A stretch of DNA of 5,343 nucleotides, from assembly GCA_005773695.1 (NCBI GenBank), contig SXHM01000082.1, positions 1 to 5,343 of the forward strand, given 5' to 3'. The notes beneath the pieces are model-generated. The model did not search any database. It had not been told where the DNA came from and worked only from the letters and a program-made list of their open reading frames with translations. The first letter of the stretch is position 1. Each line of letters opens with the position of its first letter. The position numbers and the translations under genes were made by a program. The DNA is from Bacteroidota bacterium. Its GTDB lineage: Bacteria > Bacteroidota > Bacteroidia > SXHM01. Below, piece after piece: positions 1 to 5,343 of the stretch.

Positions 1-1540
1 CATTATCAATCTCGAGGTCAATCTGAAAATTTTCTTTTAAAACAGGGTTGCTACTTGTTAATGCTGTATGAGCAAAACTGCTCAATTTATTTTGTTGCTG
101 AAGTTGCTTAACTGATTTTGCCCACGCAGTTTCTAACTCCAGTTGTGTAAAAATTTTCTGCGCTGCTTTTCGCGCTGCAGTTTCATTTTCGGATTCTAAT
201 TCAGTTGGTTTTACTTCTGTTTTTGCGGCATTTGAAGTATTGATAGATGTTGTTCCTGAGATTATTTTTTTAGTGTATCCCTGCGCTGAAGGCTCTTTTG
301 CAACAAGTGTTTCAGCGATAACTGGTTCTGTTTTTTTCTCAACAATTGAAGTTGCAACAGCAGATATTTCTTCGGGTTTTAAAGTTTGCTTAATTAACCC
401 GGGACTATTAATTAAGTTTTTTTTTTCAGGTTCGCCTTGTTGAGGGCTTCCTGTAAGTGAGCAGATTTGCATCAAAGCAAGTTCTACCTGCAACCGTTGG
501 TTCTTACTAGTCTTATAATTTATGTCGCACTTGTTGGTGATGTTGATAGCGCGCAGTAGCGTTTCCATGCTATAGCGTTGCGACTGATCCATGTATTTGT
601 CTTTGATATTTTGCCCAACTTCCAGCAATTGAATAGTTGAAATATCCTTGCAAACCAAAAGATTTCTGAAGTGTGACCCCAAGCCATTGATGAAGTTATG
701 TCCATCAAAACCGTTGTCTAAAATTTCATTGAATATAACCAACGCTTCCGGAATATTGCTTTCCAGAGCAGCTGCAGAAATCCTGAAATAATAATCGTAA
801 TCAAGAATATTCAGGTTTTCAATTACCGCCTTGTAAGTGAGTTTATTTCCTGCAAAACTTACAATCTGGTCAAACATAGAAAGAGCATCGCGCATTGCGC
901 CATCAGCTTTTTGGGCAATAATATGCAACGCATCAGGTTCTGCTTCTATGTTTTCGCTTTTAGCAACATAAAGCAAATGCTCAACCATGTCTTCAATCTG
1001 TATGCGGTTGAAGTCAAAAATCTGGCAGCGCGAAAGAATGGTGGGAATTATTTTATGCCTCTCCGTTGTTGCAAGAATAAAAATAGCGTGCTTGGGCGGT
1101 TCTTCCAGTGTTTTCAGAAAAGCGTTAAATGCCGGTGTGCTGAGCATATGAACCTCGTCAATAATGTAGATGCTGTATTTTCCAACTTGTGGAGCAAATC
1201 GTACCTGATCTACAAGGTTGCGGATATCATCAACCGAATTATTGGAAGCCGCATCTAATTCATGAATGTTGAATGATGCATTTTCGTTAAACGAAACACA
1301 TGATTCGCATTGGTCGCAGGCTTCTGTATTTTCAGTAATGTTGAAGCAGTTGATGGTCTTTGCAAGTATTCGGGCACATGTTGTTTTTCCTACTCCGCGC
1401 GGCCCGCAGAATAAAAATGCCTGCGCAAGGTGATTATTCTTTATCGCATTTTTCAGCGTAGAGGTAATCGATTTTTGTCCAACCACCGTGTTAAAAGTGG
1501 AAGGACGATATTTACGTGCCGATACTACAAATTCGCTCAT
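1..1540 (-). CDS. dnaX: DNA polymerase III subunit gamma/tau, clamp-loader ATPase (3' end outside the window)
   Basis: This is the motor subunit of the clamp loader, which uses ATP to open the sliding clamp and place it on primed DNA. From the ATG at 1540-1538 the frame stays open for 513 codons to the window edge. The AAA+ core shows Walker A GPRGVGKTT (residues 46-54), a zinc site formed by C65, C75, C78 and C81, Walker B with DEVH (128-131), the SRC arginine-finger motif (170-172) and the sensor-2 motif GAMRDAL (214-220). A helical collar domain follows to about residue 368. Residues 375-440 are a low-complexity linker rich in Lys, Thr, Ser and Glu. The last part seen (about 445-513) is predicted helical and does not resemble E. 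coli tau domains IV-V by eye; as in other Bacteroidota it is lineage-specific. A run of ten A at codons 372-375 may produce a short gamma form (see separate entry). The start is chosen because MSEFVVSARKYRP is the usual N-terminus and a promoter motif lies just upstream. Identification is certain. Confidence 0.97.
   Translation of the reverse strand, partial: MSEFVVSARKYRPSTFNTVVGQKSITSTLKNAIKNNHLAQAFLFCGPRGVGKTTCARILAKTINCFNITENTEACDQCESCVSFNENASFNIHELDAASNNSVDDIRNLVDQVRFAPQVGKYSIYIIDEVHMLSTPAFNAFLKTLEEPPKHAIFILATTERHKIIPTILSRCQIFDFNRIQIEDMVEHLLYVAKSENIEAEPDALHIIAQKADGAMRDALSMFDQIVSFAGNKLTYKAVIENLNILDYDYYFRISAAALESNIPEALVIFNEILDNGFDGHNFINGLGSHFRNLLVCKDISTIQLLEVGQNIKDKYMDQSQRYSMETLLRAINITNKCDINYKTSKNQRLQVELALMQICSLTGSPQQGEPEKKNLINSPGLIKQTLKPEEISAVATSIVEKKTEPVIAETLVAKEPSAQGYTKKIISGTTSINTSNAAKTEVKPTELESENETAARKAAQKIFTQLELETAWAKSVKQLQQQNKLSSFAHTALTSSNPVLKENFQIDLEIDN
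389..438 (-). promoter_or_regulatory. Candidate recoding/slippage site in dnaX: A10 run plus adjacent inverted repeat
   Basis: On the coding strand, ten A occupy 426 down to 417 and read GAA AAA AAA AAC (E372 K373 K374 N375). Immediately after them, CTTAATTAA (416-408) can pair perfectly with TTAATTAAG (397-389) across a 10-base loop holding CCCGGG. A weak Shine-Dalgarno-like AAGG (438-435) sits 8 bases before the run. With one extra A, or a -1 ribosomal slip, the protein would continue K-L-N and stop at TAA 410-408, giving 377 residues. With one A lost, or a +1 slip, it would add Thr and stop at TAA 414-412, giving 375 residues. Either product would be the clamp-loader core without the linker and tau C-terminus, which is what gamma is. 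Seen: the run, the repeat and the stops. Known: Thermus dnaX uses an A run with transcriptional slippage, and E. coli uses A-AAA-AAG with a stem-loop. Inferred: that this site works. Confidence 0.6.
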
Positions 1541-1558
1541 TTTTTCCGAATGGGACGA

Positions 1559-1566
1559 CAAATATA
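1559..1566 (-). promoter_or_regulatory. Putative dnaX promoter, Bacteroidota-type -7 element
   Basis: On the minus strand the bases read TATATTTG, a full match to the TAnnTTTG -7 consensus of Bacteroidota housekeeping sigma factors. Transcription would begin roughly at 1551-1555, leaving a leader of only about 11-15 bases before the dnaX ATG at 1540. I find no clear TTG-type -33 element at the expected distance, so the call rests on the -7 match and its position. The leader carries GGAAAAA before the ATG, which is not a convincing ribosome binding site. Confidence 0.5.
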
Positions 1567-1638
1567 AAATTTAAAAATACCCGTAAGGAAATTTTAGGAT
1601 TTGTTGTGATTCCTGAAATTATAGCATTCTTATTTTCA

Positions 1639-1646
1639 TACTTTTG
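1639..1646 (+). promoter_or_regulatory. Putative lysC-lysA-cinA promoter, Bacteroidota-type -7 element
   Basis: TACTTTTG matches the TAnnTTTG -7 consensus completely and is followed by C. Transcription would start near 1650-1654, about 16-20 bases before the lysC ATG. No good TTG-type -33 element is seen 17-23 bases upstream. The leader has no Shine-Dalgarno sequence, as is common in this phylum, and no room for a lysine riboswitch or an attenuator. The rest of the 1541-1669 intergenic region is AT-rich and holds nothing else I can identify. Confidence 0.5.
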
Positions 1647-1669
1647 CGCCTCAAATTTTTAACACGAAT

Positions 1670-2995
1670 ATGAAAGTTGTAAAATTCGGTGGGACATCAG
1701 TTGGCTCAGCGGAGCGGATGTTCTCGGTAGCAAAATTAATCAAGAGCAGCGAGCCACGAATTGTGGTGTTATCGGCAGTTTCGGGAACAACCAACAGTTT
1801 AGTTGAGATTAGTGCGGCTCTTTATAAAGGCGATAAAGACGGAGCCAACAAGCTTGTTGATGCTTTACACAGTAAATATAAAGTGTTGGTAAAAGAATTG
1901 CTCAATACCATAGATGGTGTAAAAAAAGGAAACGAACTGATTGATGAACATTTTGAATACATCCGCAATTTCACGAAAGACCTTTTTACCATTCATGAAG
2001 AAAAGGCAATTCTGGCGCAAGGCGAGTTGATTTCAACAGCTTTGTTTCATTATTATCTTGAAGAGAACGGTGAAAAATCAGTGTTGCTTCCTGCGCTTAA
2101 TTTCATGCGCACTGATGAAGAAGGTGAACCTCATTTAAACTACATTTCAGAAAACCTGAAAATAGAATTGAAGAATTACCCAAACGATAAATTATTTATT
2201 ACACAAGGATATATCTGTCGAAATGCTTTTGGCGAAATTGACAACCTGAAACGCGGTGGAAGTGACTATACTGCTTCGCTTGTTGGCGCAGCCATTGATG
2301 CAGACGAAATACAGATATGGACAGACATTGACGGCATGCACAATAACGACCCACGTATTGTTAAAAAAACTTTTCCGATTGAAGAGCTTTCCTTTGATGA
2401 AGCAGCAGAGTTAGCCTATTTCGGAGCAAAGATTTTGCATCCCTCAAGTGTGCTTCCCGCACGTTTAAAAAACATTCCGGTTCGTTTGCTTAACACCATG
2501 CAACCAGAAGCAAAAGGAACTTTGATTTCTCAGAAATCATCAGGTGGAAATATAAAAGCAGTTGCTGCTAAAGACGGAATTTATGCAATCAAAATCCGCT
2601 CGGGACGAATGCTGATGGCGTATGGTTTTCTACGCTCCGTATTTGAAATATTTGAACGTTACAAAACTCCGATTGATATGATTACAACTTCGGAAGTAGC
2701 GGTTTCATTGACCATTGATGAACCTAAGAACTTAGATGCAATTGTTGCCGAATTGAAAAATTTCGCTACTGTAGAAGTGGATAAAGATCAAAGCATCGTT
2801 TGTGTAGTTGGCGACTTTTTAGGTGAGCGAAAAGGTTATGCCGTAAAAATATTTGAAGCGTTAAAGAATATCCCTATCCGTATGATTTCTTATGGTGGTA
2901 GTCCGAACAACGTTTCTGTTTTGGTAGAAACAAAATACAAAAACGATGCATTGACAGCATTGAATGACGGACTTTTTAACAGCGGAAACAAATGA
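1670..2995 (+). CDS. lysC: Aspartate kinase (aspartokinase), monofunctional, with C-terminal ACT domains
   Basis: It phosphorylates L-aspartate with ATP to 4-phospho-L-aspartate, the entry step to lysine, diaminopimelate, threonine and methionine, in the cytoplasm. The 441-residue protein is a normal length for a monofunctional enzyme. The amino acid kinase domain (about 1-285) shows KFGGTS (5-10), GELIS (118-122), the RGGSDYTAS motif (195-203) and WTDIDGM followed by DPR (217-229), all family signatures. Two ACT regions follow, about 303-370 (from GIYAIKIRSGRM) and 378-441 (through MISYGGSPNNVSVLV); in this family they bind end-product amino acids, so feedback inhibition is likely, though which amino acid cannot be told from the sequence. 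There is no homoserine dehydrogenase domain. The ATG start gives the standard MKVVKFGGTS opening and lies just after a promoter motif. The stop overlaps the lysA start. The EC activity is certain; the symbol lysC is chosen because lysA is its neighbour. Confidence 0.96.
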   Translation: MKVVKFGGTSVGSAERMFSVAKLIKSSEPRIVVLSAVSGTTNSLVEISAALYKGDKDGANKLVDALHSKYKVLVKELLNTIDGVKKGNELIDEHFEYIRNFTKDLFTIHEEKAILAQGELISTALFHYYLEENGEKSVLLPALNFMRTDEEGEPHLNYISENLKIELKNYPNDKLFITQGYICRNAFGEIDNLKRGGSDYTASLVGAAIDADEIQIWTDIDGMHNNDPRIVKKTFPIEELSFDEAAELAYFGAKILHPSSVLPARLKNIPVRLLNTMQPEAKGTLISQKSSGGNIKAVAAKDGIYAIKIRSGRMLMAYGFLRSVFEIFERYKTPIDMITTSEVAVSLTIDEPKNLDAIVAELKNFATVEVDKDQSIVCVVGDFLGERKGYAVKIFEALKNIPIRMISYGGSPNNVSVLVETKYKNDALTALNDGLFNSGNK

Positions 2996-2997
2996 TG
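2992..2997 (+). other. lysC stop / lysA start overlap (ATGATG)
   Basis: The lysC stop TGA (2993-2995) lies inside ATGATG, which offers two consecutive lysA start codons at 2992 and 2995. Using the first gives an ATGA 4-base overlap, and using the second gives a TGATG 1-base overlap. Both permit ribosomes ending lysC to restart on lysA. The preceding bases (AGCGGAAACAA) contain no strong Shine-Dalgarno sequence, which makes coupling the likely way lysA is translated. Which ATG is used cannot be settled from the sequence. Confidence 0.7.
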
Positions 2998-4146
2998 AAA
3001 TTTCCTCTGACTAAATTTTCAGGACTCGAAACGCCTTTTTACTACTACGATCTGCCTTTACTGGAAGCTAACATTGCAGCGCTCAAAAAAGCTGTAAATC
3101 CTGAGTACGTAGTACATTATGCGTTGAAAGCAAATGCCAACAACCGTATTCTGGAAGTTATTAAAAACAATGGAATTGGTGCAGACTGTGTAAGCGGTAA
3201 CGAAGTGAAGAAAGCAGTTGAAGTTGGTTTCAAATCTTCTGAAATTGCATTTGCAGGAGTTGGCAAATCGGATGAAGAAATCCTTGTAGCGCTGCAAAAT
3301 GATATTTTCTGTTTCAATTCCGAATCAGGGGAGGAGATAAAAGTCATTAATGAATTGGCTGCAAAATCAGGTAAGACAGCGCGCATCGCATTGCGCATTA
3401 ATCCTAATGTTCATGCGAATACGCACAAGTACATTACAACAGGATTAGAAGAAAATAAATTTGGGATCAATCTGTGGGAACTAGATTCGGTGATGGAATT
3501 ACTGAAAACCTGCAAGAACATAAATCTGCTCGGCATTCATTTTCATATCGGTTCTCAAATCAATGACCTAAGCAATTTTAAAAATCTTTGCACAAAATCA
3601 AACGAGATACAACAATGGTTTGAAGAGCGTAGCTATAAACTGGAACATATTAATGTAGGAGGCGGATTGGGTGTGGATTACCATCACCCTGATGAAAATT
3701 CCGTTCCTGATTACAAAGGTTATTTTGAAGTGTTTGATAAATTTCTGGAGTTACGCAAAGGACAGAAACTACATTTTGAATTAGGTCGTGCCATTGTTGC
3801 GCAGTGTGGGAGCTTGATTTCAAAAGTGCTTTATGTAAAGAAAGGTGTGAACACCAGTTTTATTATTCTTGATGCAGGAATGACAGAATTGATTCGTCCT
3901 GCTTTATATCAAAGCTATCATAAAATAGAAAACATAGTTTCAATTGAGTCTTATCTTTTAAGATACGATGTTGTTGGGCCCATCTGCGAATCATCTGATT
4001 GTTTTGGCAAGGCTGTAATGCTTCCGGAAACCAATCGCGGAGATTTATTTGCTATTCGAACTACCGGTGCTTACGGTGAAGTAATGGCTTCCAATTATAA
4101 CCTTCGCGAAAAAGCGAAAGCGATTTATTCAGATGAACTGAAATAA
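2992..4146 (+). CDS. lysA: Diaminopimelate decarboxylase
   Basis: It removes CO2 from the D-centre of meso-diaminopimelate to give L-lysine, the final step of the pathway, using pyridoxal phosphate (PLP). It belongs to the fold-III (alanine racemase-like) decarboxylases. All key residues are visible in 384 residues: the PLP lysine K46 in YALKANAN, the HIGSQ motif (185-189), the phosphate-binding GGG (223-225), ELGR (263-266), D294 in LDAGMTELIRPALY with R302 and Y306, the catalytic CESSD (332-336) whose cysteine comes from the partner subunit, and Y361 in AYGEVMAS. The enzyme therefore acts as a dimer. The C-terminus is short, ending in YSDELK rather than the longer tail of proteobacterial forms; I take this as normal for Bacteroidota, not a truncation. 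Together with the overlapping lysC, the pair encodes the first and last enzymes of lysine synthesis; the intermediate steps are not in the window. Confidence 0.96.
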   Translation: MMKFPLTKFSGLETPFYYYDLPLLEANIAALKKAVNPEYVVHYALKANANNRILEVIKNNGIGADCVSGNEVKKAVEVGFKSSEIAFAGVGKSDEEILVALQNDIFCFNSESGEEIKVINELAAKSGKTARIALRINPNVHANTHKYITTGLEENKFGINLWELDSVMELLKTCKNINLLGIHFHIGSQINDLSNFKNLCTKSNEIQQWFEERSYKLEHINVGGGLGVDYHHPDENSVPDYKGYFEVFDKFLELRKGQKLHFELGRAIVAQCGSLISKVLYVKKGVNTSFIILDAGMTELIRPALYQSYHKIENIVSIESYLLRYDVVGPICESSDCFGKAVMLPETNRGDLFAIRTTGAYGEVMASNYNLREKAKAIYSDELK

Positions 4147-4147
4147 T

Positions 4148-5343
4148 ATGCTTGCAGAAATCATCATCATCGGAGACGAAATTCTTATCGGACAGATTGT
4201 TGACACCAACTCTGCCTGGATGGGCGAGCAATTAAATTTGGTTGGAATAAAAGTTCACCAGATAACTTCTGTTTCTGATAATGCCGATCACATTGTGAAA
4301 GCATTGGACGAAGCAAAGAGCCGCGTTGACCTTATTCTTATCACAGGTGGACTTGTTCCGACAAAAGATGATATTACCAAACATACACTCGTAAAATATT
4401 TCAATACTTCCTTGCGTTTTGACGAAGAAGTTCATCAGCATGTGAAAGCTTTGTTTGCGCGTTTCGGAAGAGAAGTAACAGGAGTAAATCTGAAACAGGC
4501 TGAAGTTCCCGAAGCTTGCACCGTTATTCATAATGCCAACGGCACTGCCCCAGGAATGTGGTTTGATCAGGGTGGAAAAATATTTGTCTCCATGCCGGGT
4601 GTGCCTTATGAAATGAAGAAGATGATGGGTGCAGAAATTATTCCGCGTTTAAAGAAGAAATATAATCTTCCAACTATTGTTCACCGCACCGTATTAACAC
4701 AAGGCATTGGCGAATCATTCCTTTCCGAAATTATTGCCAACTGGGAAAACAGCCTTGCTGAGAAAAACATCAAGCTTGCTTATCTTCCTTCACCAGGCAT
4801 GGTGCGCCTGCGTTTATCAACTTCAGGAAATGATGAGACAGCTTTGCTAAAAGAAGTGGAAGAGAAAGTTGAAGAACTTAAAAAACTCATTCCGCAGCAC
4901 ATTTACGGTTACGAGAAAGACACATTGGAACAAATTGTGGGCAGGTTGTTAAAAGAAAAGAAGCAAACGCTTTCTCTGGCCGAAAGCTGTTCGGGTGGTT
5001 TGATTGCACACCTTGTTACTTCCGTTCCCGGTTCATCAGCTTATTTTATGGGTGGTGTGGTTTCATATTCTTACGAAAGCAAAACTAAAATGCTTGGAGT
5101 AACAACGGAGACATTAGAGAAATTTGGTGCGGTTAGCGAAGAAGTGGTTACACAAATGGCTGAGGGTGCAAGAATAGAATTCAAAACCGACTGGGCTGTT
5201 TCTGCTTCCGGAATTGCCGGTCCTGATGGCGGCATGGAAGGCAAACCCTTAGGCACTGTCTGGATTGCCGTGGCCGGACCAAAGGGAGTAAACGCAAAGA
5301 AATTCCAATTCGGTGGCGACCGCGAACGAAATATTGCTGTGAC
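4148..5343 (+). CDS. cinA: CinA family protein with C-terminal nicotinamide-nucleotide amidase domain (3' end outside the window)
   Basis: The frame starts with ATG one base after the lysA stop and remains open for 398 codons to the window edge; relatives are about 415 residues, so only a short tail is missing. The N-terminal molybdopterin-binding-like domain (1 to about 170, COG1058) shows GDEIL.GQ..DTNS (9-22), TGGLVPTKDD (66-75), NGTAPG and MPGVPYEMK; in characterised relatives it is an ADP-ribose pyrophosphatase. A small linking domain spans about 175-255. The C-terminal PncC-type domain shows AESCSGG (278-284), YSYESK (307-312), SGIAGPDGG (354-362) and KPLGTVW (366-372); this domain deamidates nicotinamide mononucleotide in pyridine-nucleotide recycling. 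The name competence/damage-inducible protein comes from Streptococcus and does not prove a role in competence here. Residue 70 is Val where the family nearly always has Gly (GGLGPT). No ribosome binding site is seen, so translation is probably coupled to lysA. Co-transcription with lysine genes need not mean a shared function. Confidence 0.94.
   Translation, partial: MLAEIIIIGDEILIGQIVDTNSAWMGEQLNLVGIKVHQITSVSDNADHIVKALDEAKSRVDLILITGGLVPTKDDITKHTLVKYFNTSLRFDEEVHQHVKALFARFGREVTGVNLKQAEVPEACTVIHNANGTAPGMWFDQGGKIFVSMPGVPYEMKKMMGAEIIPRLKKKYNLPTIVHRTVLTQGIGESFLSEIIANWENSLAEKNIKLAYLPSPGMVRLRLSTSGNDETALLKEVEEKVEELKKLIPQHIYGYEKDTLEQIVGRLLKEKKQTLSLAESCSGGLIAHLVTSVPGSSAYFMGGVVSYSYESKTKMLGVTTETLEKFGAVSEEVVTQMAEGARIEFKTDWAVSASGIAGPDGGMEGKPLGTVWIAVAGPKGVNAKKFQFGGDRERNIAV

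Noticed and set aside
911..1258. Plus-strand open frame of 115 codons, and a shorter one at 240-443
   Set aside because: Both lie wholly antisense to the well-supported dnaX reading frame, resemble no known protein, and have no promoter or ribosome binding site. They are shadows.
1541..1669. Possible lysine riboswitch or T-box upstream of lysC
   Set aside because: The whole gap to dnaX is 129 bases, the predicted leader is about 20 bases, and no conserved riboswitch helices or terminator hairpin are visible.
1921..1927. A7 run in lysC in slippery register (GTA AAA AAA GGA), and another A7 at 2363-2369
   Set aside because: Runs of seven are common in AT-rich coding DNA, they sit in the middle of the kinase domain where a truncated product would be useless, and no structure is evident next to them.
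3058..3398. Minus-strand open frames opposite lysA, and similar ones at 4232-4531 and 5071-5256 opposite cinA
   Set aside because: All lie inside genes with complete family motifs on the other strand, and their translations show no recognisable domain.
4085..4146. Possible C-terminal truncation of LysA
   Set aside because: All catalytic and substrate-binding residues are present and the short YSDEL-type ending fits Bacteroidota diaminopimelate decarboxylases.
4164..4176. Short ATC trinucleotide repeat at the start of cinA
   Set aside because: Only four units encoding the Ile stretch of the first beta strand, which is usual for the family; too short to suggest phase variation.

Overview
The window holds four protein-coding genes on both sides of one divergent intergenic region and looks like chromosome of a member of the Bacteroidota. 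The grounds are the two promoter-like TAnnTTTG motifs facing outward from the intergenic region, the absence of Shine-Dalgarno sequences before the starts, the moderately AT-rich base composition, and the form of the proteins: a DnaX with a four-cysteine zinc site and a low-complexity linker, and a compact diaminopimelate decarboxylase ending in YSDELK. I cannot name a genus.

Left arm (1-1540, minus strand): the 5' 513 codons of dnaX, the gamma/tau subunit of the DNA polymerase III clamp loader. The 3' end lies beyond base 1. Just after the clamp-loader core, around codon 372, the coding strand carries ten consecutive A residues. A perfect 9-bp inverted repeat follows at once, and it puts stop codons in both slipped frames. 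This is the most interesting feature of the window, because it is arranged like the sites that make the short gamma form of DnaX in Thermus (transcriptional slippage) and E. coli (ribosomal frameshifting).

Middle (1541-1669): 129 bases between the divergent genes. They hold a -7 element for each gene and nothing else I can recognise; the leaders are too short for a lysine riboswitch.

Right arm (1670-5343, plus strand): a tightly packed probable operon, lysC-lysA-cinA. LysC (aspartate kinase with C-terminal ACT domains) makes the first committed step from aspartate, and LysA (diaminopimelate decarboxylase) makes the last step to lysine. The two reading frames overlap by 4 bases (ATGA). cinA begins 1 base after the lysA stop and encodes a CinA-type nucleotide-metabolism protein with a C-terminal nicotinamide-nucleotide amidase domain; it runs off the window shortly before its expected end. 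I see no mobile elements, CRISPR arrays, RNA genes or signs of recent transfer. Apart from the dnaX recoding candidate, this is an ordinary housekeeping region.
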